Shown piece after piece: positions 1-7,712 of a stretch of DNA of 64,000 bases. The stretch covers positions 1-64,000 of the forward strand of contig JBDQQY010000014.1 in NCBI GenBank assembly GCA_039889035.1, read 5' to 3'. Position 1 is the first letter of the stretch. Every line of letters begins with the position of its first letter. The notes under the pieces are model-generated. The model had not been told where the DNA came from and did not search any database. It worked only from the letters and a program-made list of their open reading frames with translations. This stretch comes from Plantactinospora sp039889035. Lineage in GTDB: Bacteria; Actinomycetota; Actinomycetes; Mycobacteriales; Micromonosporaceae. A program made the position numbers and the translations under genes.

Positions 1-488
1 GCGCGGGTCCGCCGGGCGCCCCGGCGCCGTGGGCCGCCGGCCCCGGCCCGACGGCCGGCACACCGGTTCGACCGGGACCTGCGGGGCCACCCTCGGCCGC
101 GCCGGCATCGCCGGCCGGACCGTCTGCCGGCCAACGGGGTGCCGGCCCGGCCGGCGGTCCACCCCAGGGAGCGGCCAGCACCCCGCCGTCCGGTGCGCCG
201 AGGTCAGCCACCGGCATGGCCGGGACAGCACCGGCACCGCAGGCCCGGCCGAGGCCGACCGGCGGAGGCGAGGCTCCCGGACCGGTGGCCGCGCCACGTC
301 CGAGGCCGGTACCCGTCGACGAACAACCGGTGCCGGTCAGAGCCGGTGACGGCTCGGGTGTGGCGCCCGGGGCGAGCCGGACGGATACCGAGACGGCGGC
401 GGAGGCCGCCGGACCGGGCGAGACGGCTGGGTCCGAGCCGGTGGCCGGTGCCGTGCCGAGCAGTCCGGCCGGTGGACCGGTGGCGTGA
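1..488 (+). CDS. 3' end of a low-complexity Pro/Gly/Ala-rich protein (partial)
   Basis: An open frame enters from before the window (frame starting at base 3) and runs to TGA at 486-488. The roughly 160 visible residues are almost entirely Pro, Gly, Ala, Arg, Ser and Thr, with no domain or membrane segment. This looks like the disordered tail of a larger protein that starts outside the window. Composition is extreme and all frames here are fairly open, so coding is inferred from the long frame and from the following gene lying on the same strand. No function can be given. Confidence 0.35.
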   Translation, partial: AGPPGAPAPWAAGPGPTAGTPVRPGPAGPPSAAPASPAGPSAGQRGAGPAGGPPQGAASTPPSGAPRSATGMAGTAPAPQARPRPTGGGEAPGPVAAPRPRPVPVDEQPVPVRAGDGSGVAPGASRTDTETAAEAAGPGETAGSEPVAGAVPSSPAGGPVA

Positions 489-542
489 TCCGGTCGACGA
501 CCCGGGCCGGCGGCGTGCCCGCAGACCCGGGCTGGCGTCCGT

Positions 543-608
543 GCGGAGCGTCCGGGGCGGCGTCCGCGCGCAGCCTCCGTGCGGCGTCCTCGCGGAGCGT
601 CCGGGGCG
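543..608. repeat. 17-bp direct repeat in the intergenic spacer
   Basis: GCGGAGCGTCCGGGGCG occurs at 543-559 and again at 592-608, 49 bp apart, within the 489-777 spacer that otherwise holds nothing recognisable. Its role is unknown; it may be simple GC-rich duplication. Confidence 0.5.
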
Positions 609-777
609 AGCGGCGTACGCGGGGCGTCGCGGGTGATGTCGGGCCGGCGGGCATGAGCCGAGATGAGGTGGCGGGTGTGACCGGAGGGGCGGTTCGGCAC
701 GGCCGGATCGGCAGCGAGCCGGGCCGGTGGAGCACGGTCGGGGGGCGGTCCGACAGCGAGCGGGGAGAGTCGGCGGA

Positions 778-1359
778 ATGAGCGGAGAGGTGGCGGTGCG
801 CCGCTTTCCGACCCTGACCGTGTCGACGCCACGGGTGCACGTACGACCGCTGCGGGGGTCGGACGCGAAGGCGGTTTCGGTGATCTTCGCCGACAAGCAG
901 ACCCAGCGCTGGCTGCCGTTCCAGCGCGAACTGGGACAGATCGACGCCGACGCCTGGTGTACCGAGATGGCCCAGGAACGGCGGGACAGCGGTAACGGCG
1001 ACCACTACGGCGTGATCCGGCGCGAGGACGAGCGGCTGGTGGGCTGCCTGTGGACCAAGCGCACCGACTGGGGAGGCCGGGTCACCGAGGTGTCGTACGC
1101 GATCGCGCCGGAGGCGCGCGGGTTCGGCATGGCGGCGGAGGCGGTCGACGCGATTGCCGTCGCGTTGATCCTGGAGCACGGTTTCCAGCGCCTCGAGTTG
1201 CGGGTGGCACCCGGCAACACCGCGTCTCGACGGGTCGCCGAGAAGGCCGGGTTCACCTACGAGGGGCTGCTGCGCAACGCCGGGTACGTGCACAGCGGCC
1301 GGGTCGACCTGGAGGTCTGGTCCCTGGTCGCCGCCGACCTGCACTCACCCGGCCACTGA
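778..1359 (+). CDS. GNAT-family N-acetyltransferase (RimJ/RimL-like)
   Basis: Predicted 193-residue cytoplasmic acetyl-CoA-dependent N-acetyltransferase. The opening beta strand (TPRVHVRPLRGSDAKAV) and the acetyl-CoA-binding region (APEARGFGMAAEAVDAIA, then a GNTASRRVAEKAGF block) match the RimJ/RimL subgroup, which acetylates ribosomal protein N termini or small amines. Substrate cannot be told from sequence. The ATG at 778 is chosen because a GGGGAG element lies about 10 bases upstream; a frame-compatible GTG at 727 would add 17 Arg/Gly-rich residues unlike the family. It is followed convergently, 20 bp away, by the penicillin-binding protein gene. Confidence 0.85.
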   Translation: MSGEVAVRRFPTLTVSTPRVHVRPLRGSDAKAVSVIFADKQTQRWLPFQRELGQIDADAWCTEMAQERRDSGNGDHYGVIRREDERLVGCLWTKRTDWGGRVTEVSYAIAPEARGFGMAAEAVDAIAVALILEHGFQRLELRVAPGNTASRRVAEKAGFTYEGLLRNAGYVHSGRVDLEVWSLVAADLHSPGH

Positions 1360-1379
1360 CGCTGTGCGGCCTCGCCCGG

Positions 1380-3545
1380 TCAACTGGTGATCTCGTCCGA
1401 GGGCGGATTGAACTGGCGTACCGGCTGGTCCTTCAGCGCGCCCTTGAGGAATCCGGCGACCGCGTCGATCGGCTTGTTCGCCGGGCCCGAGCCGACCGGG
1501 TTCATCGGGCTGTCCGGGTCGGAGAGGAAGCTCGCGACCGCCAACTCGGGGGTGTAGCCGACGAACCAGGCGGCTCGGTCGCTGTCGGTGGTACCGGTCT
1601 TGCCTGCCACCGGCCGACCGACGATGCCCCGGACCCGGTCGGCCGTGGACCAGCCGCCGCAGGAGCCCCGGGCCGGGGTGTCCCCGGTCGGGCACCGGGC
1701 GGCGTCGGTGGCGGCCCGGGCCGCGTCGGCGCTGACCTCCTGGCTGCACCGGGGGAGCGCGATCTCCAGATCCATCCCGGACCCGGTCCGGTACGTCGCC
1801 GGCGTGCCGTCCGGCCCGACGATCGAGGTGACCGGCAGCGCCTCGCAGAACCGTCCCTCGGCGGCGACCGTGGCGTACGCGTTCGCCATCTCCAGCGGGG
1901 TCACGTCGGAGACCCCGAGGGTGAACGAGCCCCACTTGTTCGCCTGGCTCGGCGACGCCTGCCGCTTGTCGATGTCGGTACGCCACTGTAGGCCCAACCG
2001 TTCGGCCAGCCGGACCACGTTCTCGGCGCCGACCTTCTGCTCCAGCCAGACGAAGTACGTGTTGACCGACTTGCCGAAGCCGGACCACATGGTCTGGTTG
2101 CCGCTCATCGCACCGCTGGCGTTCGACGGGCACCAGTACCCGCCGCAGTCCGTCGGGCCACCGCTGCCGTCCGGGTAGATCGAGACGAACCGGTGCGGTG
2201 AGTTGAACGCCGTGCTGAGCGGCAGCCCGGCGTCCAGCGCGGCGAGCATGGTGAACATCTTGAACGTCGATCCGGCCTGGTAGCCGGGGAGGTCGCCGCC
2301 ACCGAGCAGCGGGACCACGGTGTTCGGGTAGTTGCCCTTCATCCGGTTGCGTTTGCTCGGGTCGGAGTGCGGGCCGTTCTCGTCCTGGTCCAGCGAGTAG
2401 GTCCGGTTCACCGCCATCGACTTGACGTACCCGGTGCCGGGTTCGACCGCGACCAGGCCGTGCCCGTACGGACTGTCGTTGGACTCCCCGCCCTGCACCT
2501 GCTCGTCGGCGACCTCCTGCACCTTCGGGTCCAGGCTGGTGACGATGGTGTAGCCGCCCCGGCGCAGCTTGTCGAGGCGCTCCAGGGAGTTGCTGCCGAA
2601 CGCCGGCTGTGCGGCCCACCAGGCCTTCAGATAGTCGCAGAAGAAGCCCCAGCTGTTGTGCTCCTCCGGCACCGACATGCAGTCGTTCGGCGGGTTGCTG
2701 AGCCGGAGCTGGATCGGCTCGGCCTTTGCCGCCGCCGTGGCCTGCGGGGACAGGTAGCCCATCGCCTGCATCCGGTCGAGTACGTAGTTGCGTCGGTCGG
2801 TGGCGGCCTTCCGGTCCGAGCTGGCCGGGTCGTACGTGGTCGGCGCCTTCACCAGCCCGGCGAGGGTGGCCGCCTCGACCGGGGTGAGGTCCTTCGGCAG
2901 CTTGGAGAAGAAGATCTCCGACGCCGAGTAGATGCCGTAGGCCCGGTGGCCGAAGTATGCCGAGTTGAGGTAGCGCTCCAGGATCTGCGACTTCGTCGTC
3001 TCCTTCTCCAGGTCGAGGGCGAGTCGCATCTCGCGGAGCTTGCGCAGCGGCGTCTGTTCGGTGGCCTCCCGCGCCTCCATCGGGGTCTTGGCACTGTCCC
3101 GCAGGGCCATCCGGACGTACTGCATGGTCAGCGTCGAGGCGCCCTGGGAGACCCCGCCGGCCTGCTGGTTGGCGACGAAGGCCCGGAGCACGCCCTTGGG
3201 GTCGACGCCGTTGTGCTCGTAGAACCGGGAGTCCTCCGAGGCGACGATCGCCTGCTGGATGTACGGCGACATCTGGGAGAGCGGCACGTACCGCCGGTGT
3301 TCCTCGTAGAAGGTGGTAATCAGGGTCGTCCCGTCGGCGGCGTAGACGTAGCTGGTCTGCGCGGGCGTCGAGGCGAGCAGGTCGGCCGGGGTCTTCTCCA
3401 CCAGGTCGGCGCCGGCCTTGGCGGCCAGTCCACCGACCGCGACGAACGGGAACAACGCCGCCGCGACGACCACGCCGGCGATCAGGCCGGCACGGAGCAG
3501 GGGTACGAGTCGACCAGGGGCAGGGCGGGTGGTGGGGTTGGTCAC
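1380..3545 (-). CDS. Bifunctional class A penicillin-binding protein (transglycosylase/transpeptidase)
   Basis: 721-residue membrane-anchored peptidoglycan synthase. A single N-terminal membrane segment (about 17-40) follows a short cytoplasmic tail. The GT51 transglycosylase domain shows the catalytic EDSRFYEHNGVD motif (Glu104) and the QGASTLTMQ motif (about 134-142). The transpeptidase domain shows the Ser-x-x-Lys motif in GSTFK (Ser426, Lys429), the SVN motif (493-495) and KTGTT (649-653), so all active-site motifs are intact. It polymerises lipid II outside the membrane and crosslinks stem peptides. It is divergent from the cobalamin operon, with an AT-rich spacer holding its promoter. 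There is no long C-terminal PASTA or Pro-rich tail, unlike mycobacterial PonA. Confidence 0.95.
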   Translation of the reverse strand: MTNPTTRPAPGRLVPLLRAGLIAGVVVAAALFPFVAVGGLAAKAGADLVEKTPADLLASTPAQTSYVYAADGTTLITTFYEEHRRYVPLSQMSPYIQQAIVASEDSRFYEHNGVDPKGVLRAFVANQQAGGVSQGASTLTMQYVRMALRDSAKTPMEAREATEQTPLRKLREMRLALDLEKETTKSQILERYLNSAYFGHRAYGIYSASEIFFSKLPKDLTPVEAATLAGLVKAPTTYDPASSDRKAATDRRNYVLDRMQAMGYLSPQATAAAKAEPIQLRLSNPPNDCMSVPEEHNSWGFFCDYLKAWWAAQPAFGSNSLERLDKLRRGGYTIVTSLDPKVQEVADEQVQGGESNDSPYGHGLVAVEPGTGYVKSMAVNRTYSLDQDENGPHSDPSKRNRMKGNYPNTVVPLLGGGDLPGYQAGSTFKMFTMLAALDAGLPLSTAFNSPHRFVSIYPDGSGGPTDCGGYWCPSNASGAMSGNQTMWSGFGKSVNTYFVWLEQKVGAENVVRLAERLGLQWRTDIDKRQASPSQANKWGSFTLGVSDVTPLEMANAYATVAAEGRFCEALPVTSIVGPDGTPATYRTGSGMDLEIALPRCSQEVSADAARAATDAARCPTGDTPARGSCGGWSTADRVRGIVGRPVAGKTGTTDSDRAAWFVGYTPELAVASFLSDPDSPMNPVGSGPANKPIDAVAGFLKGALKDQPVRQFNPPSDEITS

Positions 3546-3585
3546 GTTTCCAAGCTAAGATAAATCCCGGTAAAACATGATAAAG

Positions 3586-3595
3586 ATTCGCGAAT
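3586..3595. promoter_or_regulatory. ATTCGCGAAT palindrome in the PBP/cobC divergent spacer
   Basis: A perfect 10-bp palindrome lies in an AT-rich island (about 3546-3600) between the divergent PBP and cobC-like genes. It is a plausible operator or promoter element. No cobalamin-riboswitch signature was recognised in this spacer. Confidence 0.3.
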
Positions 3596-3689
3596 GTGCG
3601 AGCCCTCGTACCGTCGGGTTCGACCATTCCCGATCCGTTCCGCGGCGCCCGCTGGCCGCCGCCGCCGGCCGCCCGGCAGGATCATGCCC

Positions 3690-4937
3690 ATGCCTCGGCC
3701 CGCACCCGCACCGCCATCCGTCGGGCCCGATCCCGGCCCGCGAGGGCCCGACCAGCTCGGCCGCCACCGGGCTGACCAGTTTGACCAGCAAGGGCCCGAC
3801 CAGCTCGGCCGCCACGCACCCGACCAGCCCGACCAGCACGGGCCCGATCTCGGCCACCACGGGGACGTCGAACTCGCTCCCGGTCTGGTGGATCTCGCGG
3901 TCAACGTCCAGCGGCACCCGATGCCGGCCTGGTTGCGGGAACCGATCGTCTCCTCGCTGGAGACGCTGACCGGCTATCCCGACCCGGCCCCGGCCCGGGC
4001 CGCCGTCGCCGCCCGACACCGCCGGCCGGTCGACGAGGTGCTGTTGACCGCCGGGGCCGCCGAGGGGTTCGTGCTGCTCGCCCAGGCACTGCGCGGAGCG
4101 CGCCGGCCGGTGGTCGTGCATCCCCAGTTCACCGAGCCGGAGGCGGCGCTGCGGGCGGCAGGACACCGGGTCGAGCGGGTGCTGCTGCCGGCGGAGACCG
4201 GCTTCCGGTTGGACCCCGACCGGGTACCGGCCGACGCCGACCTGGTCTTCGTGGGCAACCCGACCAACCCCACCTCGGTACTCCACCCGGCCGACGTCCT
4301 GGCCGGCCTGGCCCGCCCCGGCCGGGTACTGGTCGTCGACGAGGCGTTCGCCGACTCCACCATCGGCACCGACACCGGGCCCGCCGAGGCCGGACGTGTC
4401 GGGATCGGCTCCGGAGGAGCGGTCGGGGGACCCGCCGAACCCGAGTCCCTGGCGACCCGGCGCGACCTGCCGGGGCTGGTCGTCGTGCGGAGCCTCACCA
4501 AGACCTGGGGACTGGCCGGACTCCGCATCGGCTACCTGCTCGCTCCGGCCGAGCTGGTCGAGCGGTTGGCGGCGGTACAACCGCTCTGGGCGGTCTCGAC
4601 CCCCGCGCTCGCCGCGGCGGCGGCCTGCGCCACGCCCGGTGCGGTCGAGGCGGAGCGCCGGATCGCCGCTCGGCTCGCCGTCGAGCGGGCGTACCTGGTC
4701 CGGCGACTCGGCGGGCTGCCCGGGGTACGCGTCGCGGGCACCCCGGCCAGCGCGTTCGTCCTGGTGCACCTGCCCGGGGCGGCGCGGGTACGGCTGGCCC
4801 TGCGCGACCGGGGTTTCGCGGTACGCCGGGGAGACACCTTCCCGGGGCTGGGCCCCGACTGGCTGCGCCTCGCGGTACGGGACACTGCCACCACCGACCT
4901 GTTCGTGGCCGCGCTGGCCGGAATCCTGGAGGAATGA
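3690..4937 (+). CDS. cobC: CobC-like PLP-dependent aminotransferase (cobalamin pathway)
   Basis: About 415 residues, fold-type I aminotransferase resembling the actinobacterial CobC (threonine-phosphate decarboxylase/histidinol-phosphate aminotransferase-like) family. The conserved opening (HHGDVELAPGLVDLAVNV), the FVGNPTNPTS motif, VVDEAF and the PLP-lysine block SLTKTWGLAGLRIGYLL (Lys about 271) are all present. In the pathway it supplies the aminopropanol linker precursor or acts on a related amino acid. It overlaps cobT by 4 bp. ATG 3690 is preferred (AGG 9 bases upstream); ATG 3684 is also in frame. Odd feature: residues about 18-57 are a 16-residue tandem repeat built on GPDQLGRH, ahead of the normal N terminus. 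Confidence 0.8.
   Translation: MPRPAPAPPSVGPDPGPRGPDQLGRHRADQFDQQGPDQLGRHAPDQPDQHGPDLGHHGDVELAPGLVDLAVNVQRHPMPAWLREPIVSSLETLTGYPDPAPARAAVAARHRRPVDEVLLTAGAAEGFVLLAQALRGARRPVVVHPQFTEPEAALRAAGHRVERVLLPAETGFRLDPDRVPADADLVFVGNPTNPTSVLHPADVLAGLARPGRVLVVDEAFADSTIGTDTGPAEAGRVGIGSGGAVGGPAEPESLATRRDLPGLVVVRSLTKTWGLAGLRIGYLLAPAELVERLAAVQPLWAVSTPALAAAAACATPGAVEAERRIAARLAVERAYLVRRLGGLPGVRVAGTPASAFVLVHLPGAARVRLALRDRGFAVRRGDTFPGLGPDWLRLAVRDTATTDLFVAALAGILEE
3744..3860. repeat. 48-bp tandem repeat (about 2.4 copies) inside the 5' end of cobC
   Basis: Units begin with GGGCCCGA at 3744, 3792 and 3840, an exact 48-bp period, so each unit adds 16 residues and keeps frame. The first 24 bases of units one and two are identical. 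The third copy runs into the conserved start of the enzyme domain. Confidence 0.85.
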
Positions 4938-6019
4938 TGTTGGACGCCACCCTCGCCGAGATCGGTCCCCTCGACGAGGCGGCCATGGCCGCGGCTCACG
5001 ACCTGCACGCCAGGCTGACCAAGCCGGCCGGTTCGCTGGGCGCTCTGGAGGAACTCTCGATCCGGCTGGCCGGGCTGGCCGGCGCCTGTCCGCCGCCGCT
5101 GCCCGAGCCCGCCGCGGTGGCGATCTTCGCGGCCGACCACGGGGTGCACGCCCAGGGGGTGACGCCGTGGCCGCAGGAGGTCACCGCCCAGATGGTGGCC
5201 AACTTCCTGACCGGCGGTGCGGTGGTGAACGCGTTCGCCGGGCAGACCGGCGCCACGGTCACCGTGGTCGACGTCGGGGTGGCCACCCCGCTGGCTCAGC
5301 CGAAGGTGCCGGCGCAGCGTCCGGGGCGGTCGGCTCCCCGGCTGGTCAGCGCGAAGGTCCGGGCCGGCAGCCGGGACATGAGCGTGCAACCCGCCCTGAC
5401 CCGGGACGAGGCACGCAGCGCGGTCGAGACCGGCATCCGGGTGGCACACGAACTGCTCGACTCCGGCGCCGGGATCCTGGTCACCGGGGACATGGGGATC
5501 GGCAACACCACGGCGGCCGCGGCGCTGATCGCCGCCTTCACCGGAATCGACCCGGCCGAGGCGACCGGACGGGGCACCGGGATCGACGACGCCACGTACT
5601 CCCGGAAGGTGGCCGTGGTGCGGGCGGCGCTGGCCCGGCACGTACCCGATCCGGCCGATCCGCTCGGGGTGCTGGCCGCGGTCGGCGGGCTGGAGCACGC
5701 GGCGCTGGCCGGTTTCGTCCTGGGCGGCGCCGCGCGGCGTGTCCCGGTGCTGCTGGACGGGGTGAGTGCGGTCGCCGCCGCGCTCGCGGCGGCCGCCTTC
5801 GCCCCGGACGCGCTCGGCGCGATGGTCGCCGGGCACCGCTCGGCCGAGCCGGGCGCGACCGCCGGGTTGGACCGGCTCGGCCTGCTGCCGATAATCGATC
5901 TGGGCCTACGGCTCGGCGAGGGCACCGGCGCCCTGCTTGCCTATCCGGTGGTCGCCGGTGCGGTGCGGGTACTGCACGAGGTGGCCACGTTCGACGCGGC
6001 GGGAGTGTCGGAGAAATGA
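4934..6019 (+). CDS. cobT: Nicotinate-nucleotide--dimethylbenzimidazole phosphoribosyltransferase
   Basis: 361 residues, the usual size for CobT. It makes alpha-ribazole phosphate from nicotinate mononucleotide and 5,6-dimethylbenzimidazole for the lower ligand of cobalamin. Diagnostic stretches are the N-terminal KPAGSLGALEELSIRLAG, the IFAADHGVHAQGVTPWPQ block, GDMGIGNTTAAAAL (about 184-197), and the C-terminal GLRLGEGTGALLAYP. Its ATG lies inside the stop of cobC (ATGA), and its own stop overlaps the next start the same way, so the three genes are translationally coupled. Confidence 0.95.
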   Translation: MMLDATLAEIGPLDEAAMAAAHDLHARLTKPAGSLGALEELSIRLAGLAGACPPPLPEPAAVAIFAADHGVHAQGVTPWPQEVTAQMVANFLTGGAVVNAFAGQTGATVTVVDVGVATPLAQPKVPAQRPGRSAPRLVSAKVRAGSRDMSVQPALTRDEARSAVETGIRVAHELLDSGAGILVTGDMGIGNTTAAAALIAAFTGIDPAEATGRGTGIDDATYSRKVAVVRAALARHVPDPADPLGVLAAVGGLEHAALAGFVLGGAARRVPVLLDGVSAVAAALAAAAFAPDALGAMVAGHRSAEPGATAGLDRLGLLPIIDLGLRLGEGTGALLAYPVVAGAVRVLHEVATFDAAGVSEK

Positions 6020-7611
6020 TCATGTATCCGCTTGCGCTGCGGCTCGCCGGCCGGCGTGTGCTGGTGGTCGGTGGCGGGGCGGTGGCGACCCGGCGGGTGC
6101 CGGCGCTGCTGGACGCGGAGGCCCGGGTGGTGGTGGTCGCCCCCGAGCTGACCCCGGCGCTGCGGGCACACGTCGACGCGGGCCGGCTGGAGTGGGTCGC
6201 CCGGGAGTTCGCGCCGGGCGACCTCGACGGGGCCTGGCTGGTGCAGGTGGCCGTGGACGATCCGGCCGCCGCCGAGGCGGTCAGCGCCGCCGCGCTCGAC
6301 CGGCAGATCTTCTGCGTACGCGCCGACGACCGCGACGCCGCGACCGCCTGGACCCCGGCGGTCACCCGGTACGGCCCGCTCACCGTCGCCGTGCTCGGCG
6401 GGGGTGACCCGCGCCGGGCCGTGGCGGTCCGGGACGCGATCCGGGAGCAATTGATCACCGGATCGCTCTCGGGTGTCGCGGCGGCGCCGCTACTGCCCCC
6501 ACCGGACGGGTCCGCGCCCGACGACGCCGCCCCGGCGGAGGGGAGCGCGCTGACCGGCAGTGTGCGGGACGGCGTCGGCGGCGGGCCGGACACCACGGTC
6601 GCCTACGACACCGGGGGCACCGGGGGCAGCGGGGGCAGCGGCGACGCCGGGTACACCGAAGACAGCAGCGACATGGGGGACACCGGGTACACCGGGGACA
6701 ACGGCCATCCTGGCGACACCGGCGTGTCGACGGAGCGGACCGCTGCCGACGGCCTGGCTGCGGACGCGGCCGTCCCCGCCGGTTGGGCCGTCCCCGCCGG
6801 TCGGCCGGAACGGCCCGTCGGGCGGGTCGCGCTGGTCGGCGCGGGTCCCGGCGACCCCGAACTGATCACGGTCCGCGGCCGGCGGCTGCTCGCCGAGGCC
6901 GACGTGGTGGTCGCCGACCGGCTGGTCCCCGGGCTGCTCCTCGACGAGCTGCGGCCCGAGGTCGAACTGGTGGATGCCACGAAGATCCCGCACGGCCCGG
7001 CCGCCGCGCAGGAGGAGATCAATCGGGTACTGGTCGACCGGGCCCTGGCCGGCGCCCGGGTGGTCCGCCTCAAGGGCGGCGACCCGTACGTCTTCGGTCG
7101 AGGCGGCGAGGAGGCACTGGCCTGCGCCGCCGCCGGGATACCGGTGACCGTGGTCCCCGGGGTGACCAGTTCGGTCGCGGCTCCGGCGGCGGCTGGCATC
7201 CCGGTGACCCACCGGGGCGTGGCGCACGAGTTCACGGTGGTCTCCGGGCACCTCCCGCCGGAGCATCCCGACTCCCTGGTCGACTGGTCGGTGCTGGCCC
7301 GGCTCCGCGGCACCCTGGTCGTGCTGATGGGGCTGAACAACCTGCCGGCGATCGCCGCCGCACTGCGGGCGCACGGCCGGCACCCGGAGACTCCGGCGGC
7401 GGTGGTGCAGGAGGGTACGACCGACGGTCAGCGGGTGCTCCGGTCGACCCTGGACGCGGTCGCGGCGGAGGTGCACGCGGCCGGTTTCCGCCCCCCGGCG
7501 GTGGTGGTGGTCGGCGACGTGGCGACCACGTTGGCCGGCACCGGCGTACTACCCGGTCTGCCGGGCCGGACCCGGCCGGCCGCGGGGTCGACGCCACCCG
7601 TGGTGCCGTAG
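6016..7611 (+). CDS. cysG: Fused precorrin-2 dehydrogenase / uroporphyrinogen-III C-methyltransferase
   Basis: 531 residues. The N-terminal domain (about 1-155) has the NAD-binding VLVVGGGAVATRR motif of CysG/Met8-type precorrin-2 dehydrogenases. The C-terminal domain (about 268-515) is a SAM-dependent uroporphyrinogen-III methyltransferase with VALVGAGPGDPELIT, RLKGGDPYVFGRGGEE and a VPGVTSS block. Together they convert uroporphyrinogen III to precorrin-2 and sirohydrochlorin for siroheme or B12. The domains are joined by an unusual linker of about 100 residues (about 158-262) rich in Gly, Asp and Thr, with GDTGYTGDNG-like repeats. ATG 6016 overlaps the cobT stop; ATG 6022 is an alternative. 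CysG of enterobacteria has no such linker. Confidence 0.92.
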   Translation: MIMYPLALRLAGRRVLVVGGGAVATRRVPALLDAEARVVVVAPELTPALRAHVDAGRLEWVAREFAPGDLDGAWLVQVAVDDPAAAEAVSAAALDRQIFCVRADDRDAATAWTPAVTRYGPLTVAVLGGGDPRRAVAVRDAIREQLITGSLSGVAAAPLLPPPDGSAPDDAAPAEGSALTGSVRDGVGGGPDTTVAYDTGGTGGSGGSGDAGYTEDSSDMGDTGYTGDNGHPGDTGVSTERTAADGLAADAAVPAGWAVPAGRPERPVGRVALVGAGPGDPELITVRGRRLLAEADVVVADRLVPGLLLDELRPEVELVDATKIPHGPAAAQEEINRVLVDRALAGARVVRLKGGDPYVFGRGGEEALACAAAGIPVTVVPGVTSSVAAPAAAGIPVTHRGVAHEFTVVSGHLPPEHPDSLVDWSVLARLRGTLVVLMGLNNLPAIAAALRAHGRHPETPAAVVQEGTTDGQRVLRSTLDAVAAEVHAAGFRPPAVVVVGDVATTLAGTGVLPGLPGRTRPAAGSTPPVVP

Positions 7612-7630
7612 GGGAGCGATTCCGGATGTG

Positions 7631-7665
7631 GGTAGTGGCCTCACCGGCCGGGTGAGGCCACTACC
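7631..7665. terminator. Perfect 15-bp hairpin terminator between convergent genes
   Basis: GGTAGTGGCCTCACC (7631-7645) pairs exactly with GGTGAGGCCACTACC (7651-7665) around a 5-base loop. It lies 20 bp after the cysG stop and 48 bp beyond the stop of the opposing trehalose gene, so it can serve both strands. There is no U-tract, as is common in high-GC actinobacteria. Confidence 0.8.
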
Positions 7666-7712
7666 TCGCGGGAACAGCGCCTACCTCAGTACGCGCGTCG
7701 CGCCCGCACCGG

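Noticed and set aside
29..1344. Many long open frames on both strands at the window start
   Set aside because: High GC removes stop codons; the minus-strand frames read as Arg/Pro/Gly mixtures and lie opposite the GNAT gene. Only the frame entering at base 3 is kept, at low confidence.
2367..3563. Plus-strand 398-residue frame opposite the PBP gene
   Set aside because: Composition is Arg/Gly/Val/Leu-rich without a domain, typical of an antisense shadow of a GC-rich gene.
1345..3627. Other long frame over the PBP gene (minus strand)
   Set aside because: It lacks PBP motifs and is a shifted reading of the real gene at 1380-3545.
3546..3689. Cobalamin riboswitch upstream of the cob operon
   Set aside because: No B12-box or other conserved element was found; only an AT-rich promoter-like island and a palindrome.
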